Of a stretch of 64,000 bases of DNA, positions 54,511 to 63,212 are shown piece by piece. The DNA lies in contig MHAY01000006.1 in NCBI GenBank assembly GCA_001804705.1, forward strand, positions 1 to 64,000, given 5' to 3'. Positions within the stretch are counted from its first letter, which is position 1; every line of letters starts with the position of its first letter. The notes beneath the pieces were generated by a model that made no database searches, was not told the origin of the DNA, and worked only from the letters and a program-made list of their open reading frames with translations. Made by a program: the position numbers and the translations under genes. This DNA is from Ignavibacteria bacterium RIFOXYC2_FULL_35_21. GTDB taxonomy: Bacteria > Bacteroidota > Ignavibacteria > Kapaibacteriales > UBA2268.

Positions 54511-56115
54511 ATGGTATTAAAAATATCACTGAAGATGAGACTGACTTTCTGGTACAGTACAATCGTGGTCGTATCACTCTCACTCTTTGGTGTATATATG
54601 TATTTGTCCGTTTCAAATGAATTGCATGCAAATCTGGATGCCTCATTAGCTAATGTCGCAATGTCTCTCGATGATATCATTAAAGAAAATACAATAGAAG
54701 CGATTAAGCAAAAAACTGAAAAAAGACCAAAGGTATCGCAGGATAAATTTGCACTTTTCAGGGAAGACGAAAAAAGAAGATTTGTAGGTCCGCTCAGGCC
54801 CGGCAGGGAGCTAAAGGAACCGGATGAAGACAAAGGAATGGTATGGTCGGCTATATACCAGCACATTCTCTTGGAACCAAAGAATTACTTCCTTCAGATT
54901 GCCGACACAAACAATCATATTGTCTGGAGGTCAGAAAATCTAAAATCCGATTCACTGCCGGTAATAATGTATTATTCCCTCAAAATGCAGGTTACAAGCG
55001 ATTCGGTGTTGGTAAAAGGTTCGTCATCTTATTCAATACCACCATCAATAATCACCTTACATGAAGATGTTGATTCTGCTTTTTCTTATGTTGACTTAAC
55101 CGGAGAAGAGTTGAGGCTGTTCGTTAAAAGGACAAATAATGCTGTTATCTCTATTGGCTATACATCGAGTGTAATCGAGAATCAGCTTCGGCAGTTGTTT
55201 ATCGCATTGCTTGTTGCCTTCCCGCTCATTCTTGTTGTTTCAATTGCCGGTGGATTCTTCCTCGCAAAAATTTCTCTGCGTCCAGTTGATGAAATTACAC
55301 AAACAGCAACAGATATAACTGCAAAGCACCTGAGTAAGCGTCTTCCCGAACATCAAATCAACGATGAAATCGGCAGGCTCACACGCACTCTTAATGCAAT
55401 GATTGAAAGGCTTGAAAATTCTTTCATTCAAATCAGGCAGTTTACTTCGGATGCTTCTCATGAGCTTAAAACACCTTTGACAATTCTAAGAGGCGAACTT
55501 GAAATTGCACTCCACAGCCAGAAAACCACCGAAGAGTACGAAGGGGTCCTTGTTAGTGCATTAGAAGAAGTCCAGAGATTGTCTAATGTCGTTGAAACTC
55601 TTCTCGAGCTTTCACGTGCCGATACGGGACAAGTGAGACTGAGCATCGAAGAAGGGGATTTATCGAAATTGCTCAATGACATTGTCGAGGATTCAATAAT
55701 TTTAGCCGAATCAAAAGATATTAAAATTCAATCCGATATAGAGCAAAATCTGATTATTGATTTCGATTCGGCAAGGATTCATCAGGCTGTGTTGAATGTT
55801 GTTGACAATGCGATTAAATATACCCCAAATGGAGGAAAAATTTCAATCGAGCTGAAAAAAGGAAAAATTCTCAGCGAAATTATCGTTACAGATAACGGCA
55901 TCGGTATGGAAGAAGAAGAGCTGGAGCATATCTTTGATAGATTTTACAGAATTGATAAGGCAAGGTCAAGTGATGTACAGGGCTTTGGACTTGGATTGTC
56001 AATTGTACATTGGATTGTTGAAGCTCATAGAGGAAAAATTGAGATTAAAAGTAAGCTAAATGAAGGAACTGTTTTTACAATACTTTTACCCAATAATCAC
56101 GGATTATTTGTTTAA
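54511..56115 (+). CDS. Sensor histidine kinase
   Basis: 534-residue membrane kinase. A first hydrophobic segment at about residues 10-32 and a second at about 226-250 enclose a periplasmic sensor of unknown family. A HAMP domain follows, then the phosphorylated His317 in SHELKTP, and an ATPase domain with N-box VLNVVDNAIKYTP, G1 DNGIGMEEEE and G2 FGLGLSIVH. No response regulator is adjacent; the nearest is at 59747-60436. Confidence 0.93.
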   Translation: MVLKISLKMRLTFWYSTIVVVSLSLFGVYMYLSVSNELHANLDASLANVAMSLDDIIKENTIEAIKQKTEKRPKVSQDKFALFREDEKRRFVGPLRPGRELKEPDEDKGMVWSAIYQHILLEPKNYFLQIADTNNHIVWRSENLKSDSLPVIMYYSLKMQVTSDSVLVKGSSSYSIPPSIITLHEDVDSAFSYVDLTGEELRLFVKRTNNAVISIGYTSSVIENQLRQLFIALLVAFPLILVVSIAGGFFLAKISLRPVDEITQTATDITAKHLSKRLPEHQINDEIGRLTRTLNAMIERLENSFIQIRQFTSDASHELKTPLTILRGELEIALHSQKTTEEYEGVLVSALEEVQRLSNVVETLLELSRADTGQVRLSIEEGDLSKLLNDIVEDSIILAESKDIKIQSDIEQNLIIDFDSARIHQAVLNVVDNAIKYTPNGGKISIELKKGKILSEIIVTDNGIGMEEEELEHIFDRFYRIDKARSSDVQGFGLGLSIVHWIVEAHRGKIEIKSKLNEGTVFTILLPNNHGLFV

Positions 56116-56135
56116 GAAAATAAAAAATTTATTAT

Positions 56136-56252
56136 TTATCTTATGTATATTACTCTCTTCGTCAATGCCTTATCCCTACCTATGAAACGGAGAAGGTACA
56201 TCCCGCTTGGCTCAAAATACATATCAAATGAAAACTGAGAAGTACCTACAGC
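56136..56252 (-). pseudogene. Remnant of a T9SS sorting domain
   Basis: On the minus strand the frame from 56252 reads AVGTSQFSFDMYFEPSGMYL, LRFIGRDKALTKR and VIYIR, then TAA at 56136-56138. This is the last part of a type A sorting domain. Upstream in frame are two stop codons, and no start exists. It is a broken tail of a lost cargo gene, directly behind the 56307-58640 gene. Confidence 0.7.
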
Positions 56253-56306
56253 TTATAATAAGATTCAAAAACTTACTGAGCGTAGTGGAAAAGTAAGAAA
56301 TATAAC

Positions 56307-58640
56307 TTACCTAACAATAACAACAGGTACAGCCTTTGTATCACCACCTAACTTAACACTAATAATATACACTCCACTTTGTTGATTTTTTGTTAGCCAA
56401 GTAATTTCACCTGAATAATTATTTATTTGATTAAAAAGAATTTGTTTTCTATCCGATACCACATTTCCCATTATATCATACACTTCAATAATTGCATCAT
56501 TAATATTATTACTCATATCCCAATAAAACTTAGTTTTAACATAATCTTGTGTTGGATTCGGGTATGGTTTAGATAAATATAAATAATTTGAAACTTCAAC
56601 CTGTTCGTCAACATTTGTAACTCTCTTTGGTTTAGCAAACCATTTAATATTCGATTTCATTAATGAATCATAAGCAGATAAAATAATTAAACTGTCATTT
56701 TTAATAAATTGTGTAAACTGGCTATATCTTGATTTTGGAGTTATATTTATCCAATCTGTTGGATGCTTTTCAATATCATCATTCTGATATTGTTCATAAT
56801 ATCTATTTGAATCAGTATAGATTAATGTCCCGATAAAGACTTTATTATCAAAACCACTAATGCTTGTAATATACATATCACCAGTTAATATTGAAAACAG
56901 TTTCACTATCTGTTTTGTGATTAAATCAAGTTTATAAATTTCACAGTATGCTTTTTTATTAATGATATACTTATAGCCAATGATAAGTTTATCATTGAAT
57001 CTAATAATATTAAATGTTGGAGGAATTCTTCCTGGAATAAATAACTTAAAATCATTTTTATTCCAATTCTTACCAGCATCACTCGAAGTAATTAAACTAT
57101 AATACAAGCTATCATAAACAATGAACGTACTATCTTTTGGATATTTATAATTTCCTATAAATGCAATTAATACATCATTATATGAATCAATAAAAAGTAT
57201 CTGTGTCGAATCAATATATGATAATCTTTCAGCTCCAAGAGTATCATCAAACTGATAAACCAATGAATATTTAAGTTTATTTAAAGTACCTTGGAATGCG
57301 AAAATAGTTTTATCATTGAGTGTACAAAATTTTGGAGACTCACCATAGAAATATCCGCTAAATTCGTTAACATTTTTTAACATAACAGTTTCGCAACCAT
57401 TATTAGTATATGCAAAATTTGTATCTCCCTGATAAAGAGTAAATCCATAAAATAAACCGTTCATTTTATCTTTAAAATAAGTGCCGTTTTCACCCCAATT
57501 ACTCTGAAATATTTTAGATGAAAATTTTGGCTCATAGTTTTTTTGTGGTAACCAAGTTATTCCACCATTTCTTGTACTAATAAATTTTGCATATTTTGAA
57601 ATTCGATTCGCATTATTACTTTCAAATCTTATTATATCACCATAATCATTACTAATATTAAAATGAGACTTCAATTCCCAAATTTGGCCCCCATTAAAAG
57701 ACATATATATCAATTTATCTTTACCTACTGCAATAATAATATCTTGGCTTAAAAAAGATACTTCTATGATATTTAAAGAGCTTATATATCTGTCATGGCC
57801 GGGGTACTTAATATGAAAATAATTATGATTTTGTTTGTCTATTTTTATAAAATATAATGAATCGAGATAGGTTGAAGCATTGATGATATTATATAATTCA
57901 TATAAATTATTATTATAAGAAGTATAAATTCCCTTCTTAATCGGAGAAAATATAAATTCAACATTGTTGCCGTCATATTGATAAAGATTATTACTAAGCT
58001 CAAAATAAGTATTATAATCATCGGAAAATAAATTTTTAATAACAGGACAATCCGTACATATTCCTAAATTTTTTAAATCTATTATATCGCTGTTATCGTT
58101 TTGTAAATTTATTACTCCAAGCTTTCCGTTTCCTGCAGAATAAACAATATTATTAGCACTAATAGTAAAATCATAATATGTAGTATCGGAAGTTAATTTA
58201 TATTCTTTCATCTTTTCAATATTTGTATTAAATACCATTATTGTATTTTTGCTAAGACAATACAGGTTGTTATTATATGCAATTATTTTATAAAATTCAG
58301 TTTCAAAACCACCATCATAAGCCTTCCAATTATTTCCATCATCAGTTGACTTAATGATATATTGTTTATTGACAACACCATAAAAATCATTTCCAATATT
58401 AGTTATGCTCACAATATTAAACGAATCATTAAGATTAACCTGTGACCAATTATTCCCGTTATCAGTTGAACGAACAATTACTCCCCCCTCGCCATAAGAG
58501 AGAATAGTCCTGCCATTGTAAGCAGAACCATTATAATTAGTCGAAACCCTGTAATAATCAAGACTATCAAAAATATATTCATTTGCCAACGATATTAGTG
58601 GTAGAATTAAAATCAACATTATTATTAAATTCTTGTTCAT
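56307..58640 (-). CDS. Secreted BNR-repeat protein with T9SS sorting domain
   Basis: 777-residue protein. Signal peptide to about residue 19 (PLISLANEY). Several Asp-box repeats such as VIVRSTDNGNNWSQVNL, IIKSTDDGNNWKAYDGG and ITSSDAGKNWNK point to beta-propellers; the middle is less regular. The end is a type A sorting domain (YLSKPYPNPTQDYVKTKFYW, ending KAVPVVIVR). Exported cargo, function unknown. It has weaker repeats than the 29899-31116 protein. Confidence 0.85.
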   Translation of the reverse strand: MNKNLIIMLILILPLISLANEYIFDSLDYYRVSTNYNGSAYNGRTILSYGEGGVIVRSTDNGNNWSQVNLNDSFNIVSITNIGNDFYGVVNKQYIIKSTDDGNNWKAYDGGFETEFYKIIAYNNNLYCLSKNTIMVFNTNIEKMKEYKLTSDTTYYDFTISANNIVYSAGNGKLGVINLQNDNSDIIDLKNLGICTDCPVIKNLFSDDYNTYFELSNNLYQYDGNNVEFIFSPIKKGIYTSYNNNLYELYNIINASTYLDSLYFIKIDKQNHNYFHIKYPGHDRYISSLNIIEVSFLSQDIIIAVGKDKLIYMSFNGGQIWELKSHFNISNDYGDIIRFESNNANRISKYAKFISTRNGGITWLPQKNYEPKFSSKIFQSNWGENGTYFKDKMNGLFYGFTLYQGDTNFAYTNNGCETVMLKNVNEFSGYFYGESPKFCTLNDKTIFAFQGTLNKLKYSLVYQFDDTLGAERLSYIDSTQILFIDSYNDVLIAFIGNYKYPKDSTFIVYDSLYYSLITSSDAGKNWNKNDFKLFIPGRIPPTFNIIRFNDKLIIGYKYIINKKAYCEIYKLDLITKQIVKLFSILTGDMYITSISGFDNKVFIGTLIYTDSNRYYEQYQNDDIEKHPTDWINITPKSRYSQFTQFIKNDSLIILSAYDSLMKSNIKWFAKPKRVTNVDEQVEVSNYLYLSKPYPNPTQDYVKTKFYWDMSNNINDAIIEVYDIMGNVVSDRKQILFNQINNYSGEITWLTKNQQSGVYIISVKLGGDTKAVPVVIVR

Positions 58641-58719
58641 TACAATTCTCCTTTAAATATGAAAATTCGTATAGGCACCAACCATTAAAGATTGTTGCCT
58701 ATATTTAATCTGTTTTTAT

Positions 58720-59373
58720 TTACTCTTCGCATGGAATTTTAAAACAATCGGTAATCCAATATTCATCCATAGTTTTTCCTGGTGGTGGTATCTCAGGTTT
58801 AGTTGTAGGACAAATATAAGTACCTTCTTCATAACTATTTACAAGTGTTCTAATTAATTTTGGTGGATTATATCTATAATCGTATGATATGTGGTAAACA
58901 TATACACACCAGTTTGTATTACAACTCCATTTCCGTAAACGGTAAACATCTTCTCCATATGGTGGTACTTGTTTATTTTCCCAATACATACAACTAGGAA
59001 TTTTAATCACTTCTATAACATAATCAGGATCCGGTGGTATAGGATTACAAGCTAAATCCGCAATTGTAGTAATTTGATCCCTAACCCAAATGTTTAATGT
59101 CTGATCATCAATATAATCCATACAATGCCCATCAACGGTTGTTTCCTCCATCAACTCAATTTCAAAAGTTGCTTGATTATTTGCTTCATCCCATTTACAA
59201 CAATAATAAACTGTAATATCACAAAAATTTTGTTCATCAATCCAATATCTCAGAAATGCCTCTTTAAGTGTGTATCCATCTGGGCATTCTATAGTAGGTT
59301 CTTGCCCTAAGACAGTTAAACTGCTGATTATAGCTACTAATGCTATAATAAAAAAAGAAAATTTGGTTTTCAT
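58720..59373 (-). CDS. Cys-rich secreted protein of unknown function
   Basis: 217-residue protein with a signal peptide ending near residue 23 (LTVLGQ). The mature part has 11 Cys in patterns such as YYCCKWDE, SCMYWENK and CNTNWCVYVYH, suggesting disulphide bonds. It is Tyr- and Pro-rich, with IPPPG near the end. AAGGAG lies 8 nt before ATG 59373. I do not recognise the family; no sorting domain is present. Confidence 0.7.
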   Translation of the reverse strand: MKTKFSFFIIALVAIISSLTVLGQEPTIECPDGYTLKEAFLRYWIDEQNFCDITVYYCCKWDEANNQATFEIELMEETTVDGHCMDYIDDQTLNIWVRDQITTIADLACNPIPPDPDYVIEVIKIPSCMYWENKQVPPYGEDVYRLRKWSCNTNWCVYVYHISYDYRYNPPKLIRTLVNSYEEGTYICPTTKPEIPPPGKTMDEYWITDCFKIPCEE

Positions 59374-59484
59374 TTTAATTCTCCTTAAAAAAATTTAAAC
59401 AAAAATATTTTTTTCATATTTTTGTTCTTGTACCGCATTCTATGACTCGAAAACTATTGTTTGCGGACAAGAACAGTCGTGTTC

Positions 59485-59513
59485 AGAGTCAGTGAATTTA
59501 TTTCACTGACTCT
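59485..59513. terminator. Perfect hairpin overlapping the small ORF's stop
   Basis: AGAGTCAGTGAA (59485-59496) pairs perfectly with TTCACTGACTCT (59502-59513) over a 5-nt loop. The plus strand has a T-rich tail; the minus strand does not, so direction is uncertain. It contains the last codons and stop of the 28-codon ORF at 59498-59584. Confidence 0.45.
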
Positions 59514-59584
59514 TTTAATTTGTTCATCAACGCTTTAAGACATTGATATAGTTTGTTAATTTCGTTATGCTGTGTAAAATCCAT
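59498..59584 (-). CDS. Possible 28-residue peptide
   Basis: ATG at 59584 follows GGGAGGTTT, a strong but close ribosome binding site. The peptide reads MDFTQHNEINKLYQCLKALM and then NKLKESVK. The 24 bases before it closely match the leader of the 146-3583 gene (TCAAYCACAAACTA followed by GGAGGTTTA). It precedes the Cys-rich protein gene on the same strand and may be a leader peptide. Small size makes this tentative. Confidence 0.35.
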   Translation of the reverse strand: MDFTQHNEINKLYQCLKALMNKLKESVK

Positions 59585-59746
59585 AAACCTCCCTTAGTTT
59601 GTGGTTGAATTTTATTTATCTAACTACTGAATACTACCCGAAAGGGAAATGCAATCAGCACTGATTCATTGCAAATATAATCTTTTGTCTATCAATAATT
59701 TATTGTTTTTTTATTGTTTTTTTATTGGATTTTTATTGTTGTAAAT

Positions 59747-60436
59747 TTATTCATTTGCAGCAACAAAAATATAACCTCTCCCATGTTCTGTTACTATTAT
59801 TTTAGGTCGCTTTGGTACTTCTTCTATTTTTTCACGAATGTTGTTGATATGCCATCTGACCTGATTTTCATCTAAAGGGTAATCTTTTCCCCATATTTCA
59901 TCTATTATTGATTTCTGATTAAATATTTTATTAGGATTTTCTATAAAAAGTTCTAATATCCTGTACTCGATGTTTGAAAGGGAGATTCTTTTATTGTTTA
60001 CTAATACAATTTTATTTCGGGTATCAATGCAAATATTTCCAACTTGAATATTGTCATTATATCCTCGGTCCCTTTTATTGAGAAATTTTCTGAGTTTTGC
60101 CAATAGAAGTTGTTCGTCGAATTTGGTTTTGATCATGTAATCATCAGCACCGTTATCGAATGCCTTATCTATTTCAGCTTTGCTTTCTAACGCAGATATG
60201 ACAATAACAGTTGTTGCTGTTAAATTTCTTATTGCTTTTAAAACTTCGATACCGTCCATGTCGGGAAGCATTAAATCCAAAAGTATAACATCATATTCTT
60301 CATTAATTTTCTCGAGTGCTTCGCAACCGTTCTCGGCTTCGATTACAAGGTAATCTTTATTCTCAAGCATGATTTTAAGCGGAGTCCTGCAGGTTTCCTC
60401 ATCCTCGACAATAAGAATTTTAATGCGCTTACTCAT
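59747..60436 (-). CDS. OmpR/PhoB-type response regulator
   Basis: 229-residue two-domain regulator. The receiver has the acidic pocket VEDEE, phosphorylated Asp54 in LLDLMLPDMDG and Lys103. The C-terminal winged helix reads LSNIEYRILELFIENPNKIF, then IWGKDYPLDENQVRWHINNI and TEHGRGYIF. No kinase gene is adjacent; the nearest is at 54511-56115. It likely binds promoters of nearby or distant genes. Confidence 0.92.
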   Translation of the reverse strand: MSKRIKILIVEDEETCRTPLKIMLENKDYLVIEAENGCEALEKINEEYDVILLDLMLPDMDGIEVLKAIRNLTATTVIVISALESKAEIDKAFDNGADDYMIKTKFDEQLLLAKLRKFLNKRDRGYNDNIQVGNICIDTRNKIVLVNNKRISLSNIEYRILELFIENPNKIFNQKSIIDEIWGKDYPLDENQVRWHINNIREKIEEVPKRPKIIVTEHGRGYIFVAANE

Positions 60437-60823
60437 CAGAGATTACTAACAGAAATATATTGCTTACTATCAAAATTTTTATTAAAAATTTATTAATTAC
60501 GATTATTTATATCGAAATATTCTATTCTTTAATGTATTCAGTTTCTGATTTCCTGTTAAGAGTACATCGAAATTAGTAAAAAATTATTAAAAAAAAAAGT
60601 ATTTTTATGGGGGGGGGAATCCCTTGAAATATAACGATTTACAGATGTTGTGGAAATTCCCTGTTTATTTACTTATATTAAATAATTTTAAAAATATTAA
60701 GATAAATTGTAATTTTAAAATTCATTAAAAATTTAAGTTGATAATTGAAAATTCTTATAAAATCAAATTAGCGTGAATAATTAAACTAATTAATAAATTA
60801 CTGATATTAAATAAGGAGTTAAA
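60437..60823. other. Gap between divergent genes with a nine-G run
   Basis: 387 bp, very AT-rich, between the regulator and the dehydrogenase gene. It holds a run of nine G at 60609-60617, which stands out in this composition. No gene or clear promoter is seen; AAGGAG before ATG 60824 is the dehydrogenase ribosome binding site. Confidence 0.55.
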
Positions 60824-61963
60824 ATGGCTGAACAAAGAAAGAAGAAGGAACATTACAAAATCGCATGGTTACCCGGAGACGGCATTGGTATTGAAGTTTT
60901 GGAAGCGGCACAAATTGTTCTCGATAAATTAAATTTGAATGCAGAGTACATTCATGGAGATATAGGATGGGAATTTTGGTGCAAAGAAGCAGACGCACTT
61001 CCGCAAAGAACTCTCGATTTGCTTAACAGTGTTGATGCGGCAATGTTCGGAGCTATTACATCTAAACCTGTTAAAGCCGCAGAGGCAGAGCTTATTCCCG
61101 AACTTCAGGGAAAAGGACTTATATACCGTTCACCGATTGTAAGAATGAGACAATTTTTCGATTTATACATCTGCCTGCGTCCCACAAAGGCGTATCCGGG
61201 CAATCCCTTGAACTTCAGAGATGATATTAATCTTGTTATGTTCAGGGAAAACACCGAGGATTTATATTCAGGTGTCGAGTTTAATCCTGTACCCGAAGTG
61301 CTTTCTGATGTGTTGAGTAAAATCTCAAAACCTTTCTCAGCATTCAAGGATTTACAAAATGATGAGTATGCAATTTCATGTAAAATTAATACTCAGAAAG
61401 GCTGTGAGCGGATTATCAGGGCGGCTTATGAGTTTTCACGAAAATTCGGTAGAAAGAAAGTTACGATTGTTCATAAGGCAAATGTAGTAAGAGCGACAGA
61501 TGGGCTTTTTCTCGAAATCGGCAAAGAAGTCGCTAAGGAATTTCCGGAAATTCAGTTCGATGAAGCAAACGTTGACGCAATGACAATGTGGCTTTTGAAA
61601 AATCCGAACAATTATGATGTTCTTGTCGCTCCTAATCTTTATGGCGATATCGTCTCTGATTTATGTGCTCAGATGGTCGGCGGTCTCGGATTCGGTTGCT
61701 CAGGTAATATCGGTGATAAACTTGCTGTATTCGAACCGACACATGGCTCTGCTCCAAAATATACAGGGATGTACAAAGTTAATCCTATTGCGACTATTCT
61801 TGCGGCAAAAATGATGCTCGACTGGCTCGGCGAAACTGAAAAAGCTGATGCTCTCGAAAAAGCCACGGCTGATGTAATCAAAGAAGGAAAAGTCAGAACT
61901 TATGATATGGGAGGCTCAGCAAAGACACTAGATGTAGCAATTGCAATAGCTGAGAAATTGTGA
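60824..61963 (+). CDS. Isocitrate/isopropylmalate dehydrogenase family protein
   Basis: 379-residue beta-decarboxylating dehydrogenase. WLPGDGIGIEVLEAA is the start motif. CLRPTKAYPG and MFRENTEDLYSGVEF bind substrate, HKANVVRATDG holds the catalytic Lys, and APNLYGDIVSDLCAQMVGG and FEPTHGSAPKYTG bind metal and NAD. The R-E-N-T-E-D-LYSG pattern is more like NAD-isocitrate or homoisocitrate dehydrogenases than LeuB. The exact substrate is not decided. A strong AAGGAG precedes it. Confidence 0.88.
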   Translation: MAEQRKKKEHYKIAWLPGDGIGIEVLEAAQIVLDKLNLNAEYIHGDIGWEFWCKEADALPQRTLDLLNSVDAAMFGAITSKPVKAAEAELIPELQGKGLIYRSPIVRMRQFFDLYICLRPTKAYPGNPLNFRDDINLVMFRENTEDLYSGVEFNPVPEVLSDVLSKISKPFSAFKDLQNDEYAISCKINTQKGCERIIRAAYEFSRKFGRKKVTIVHKANVVRATDGLFLEIGKEVAKEFPEIQFDEANVDAMTMWLLKNPNNYDVLVAPNLYGDIVSDLCAQMVGGLGFGCSGNIGDKLAVFEPTHGSAPKYTGMYKVNPIATILAAKMMLDWLGETEKADALEKATADVIKEGKVRTYDMGGSAKTLDVAIAIAEKL

Positions 61964-61971
61964 TAATAATT

Positions 61972-62051
61972 TGTCATTCTGAATGGAACGAAGTGGAATG
62001 AAGAATCTGAGTTGATATTTTATGAGATTCTTCGCTACGCTCAGAATGACA
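61972..62051. repeat. TGTCATTCTGA element, family D
   Basis: 80 bp with perfect 11-bp ends TGTCATTCTGA and TCAGAATGACA. Inside, GAACGAAGTGGAATGAAGAAT faces ATTCTTCGCTACGC with AGAATCT/AGATTCT pairing. Such elements are common between genes in Bacteroidota. It starts 9 bp after the dehydrogenase stop. Confidence 0.85.
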
Positions 62052-62079
62052 AAAAGTAAAATATATAGAAAAAAGAATT

Positions 62080-63000
62080 ATGAACTTCGAAAATTTTAAT
62101 AATATTAAAATCCATGATGTCGGGATGAGAGACGGATTGCAAATGGAAAGCGAATCCGTTGACATTGAAACTAAAATCGAATGGATTGAAGAACTAATCA
62201 AATCAGGTATTGATATTGTCCAGGTTGGCTCATTTGTTCATACCGGGAAAGTGCCACAGATGGCAGACACTGACGATTTATTCCAACATTTCAACCAACA
62301 GGAAAACAAACCGCAAAAGACAATACTATCAGCCCTTGTTCTGAATGAAAAAGGAATTGAACGAGGAATTAAATGTGGTGTTGCTCTGTTCTGCATGGGT
62401 ATTTCGGCAAGTGAGACTCATTCAATGAAGAACACAGGAATGAGTACATCAGAAGCACAAGTCAGAATTATCAATATGGCAAAAGAGTTGATGAGTGCTG
62501 ATAAACGTGTTCAGGTGTCTGTTCAATCTGCATTCGGCTGTGGATTTGAAGGAGATATTCCGGAAGAAAAAGTAATCGGAATAGTTAAAGAATATCTGAA
62601 TGCAGGAATCAGAAACATAAGTCTTGCAGACACAGCAGGACACGGAAATCCTGCGAAAGTGCATCGGCTATATTCTGCAATTAGAAATATGGATAAGGAC
62701 ATTGAAATGGCTTGCCACTTCCATAACACTTATGCTATGGGCATCGCCAATTGTCTTGTTGCAATCGAGGAGGGTGTGAGATATATCGAGACTGCATTCG
62801 GAGGGCTTGGCGGTTGTCCGTTTACAAAATTAGCGACAGGTAATGTATGTACGGAAGACTTTGTCCATACGCTTCAGAACATGGGATTTCGTCAGGACAT
62901 TGACCTGGATAGATTAATTAAAATAGCAATACATGCAAGCGGATTTTTCGTTAAAGACCTTCCAGGATTTGTTTATAAATCGGGAGCTATTAAACGTTAG
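62080..63000 (+). CDS. HMG-CoA lyase family protein
   Basis: 306-residue HMGL-like TIM barrel. IHDVGMRDGLQ (residues 11-21) holds the metal-binding Asp and Arg, and GGLGGCPFTKLATGNVCTED carries the catalytic Cys and is the signature of HMG-CoA lyases. MACHFHNTYAMG supplies metal ligands. It may split HMG-CoA or a related acyl-CoA such as citramalyl-CoA. A family III CoA-transferase gene follows, supporting a dicarboxylic or branched acid pathway. Confidence 0.87.
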   Translation: MNFENFNNIKIHDVGMRDGLQMESESVDIETKIEWIEELIKSGIDIVQVGSFVHTGKVPQMADTDDLFQHFNQQENKPQKTILSALVLNEKGIERGIKCGVALFCMGISASETHSMKNTGMSTSEAQVRIINMAKELMSADKRVQVSVQSAFGCGFEGDIPEEKVIGIVKEYLNAGIRNISLADTAGHGNPAKVHRLYSAIRNMDKDIEMACHFHNTYAMGIANCLVAIEEGVRYIETAFGGLGGCPFTKLATGNVCTEDFVHTLQNMGFRQDIDLDRLIKIAIHASGFFVKDLPGFVYKSGAIKR

Positions 63001-63015
63001 ATTATACGTTATTTT

Positions 63016-63180
63016 AAAAAAAGACTAAAATTTTCAATTTCAAATTTTTAATTTTCATTGAATTTAAAATGAATAAATTTTCAAATTACTCGGATATACT
63101 ATATGAATCTTTTAAATTATTTTAATTAAAACATTGAAAATTTATTGAAAATTGCAAAATTGAAAATTCAAAATTTTAGA
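63016..63180. repeat. AT-rich imperfect inverted repeat
   Basis: CTAAAATTTTCAATTTCAAA at the left and, reversed, CTAAAATTTTGAATTTTCAA at the right frame about 165 bp made of AATTTTCAA-like words. Similar simple sequence is seen near 29640 and 9720. It fills the gap before the CoA-transferase gene. Confidence 0.45.
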
Positions 63181-63212
63181 AATATAAATTCTGTTCACAT
63201 TGAAGGAAATTT

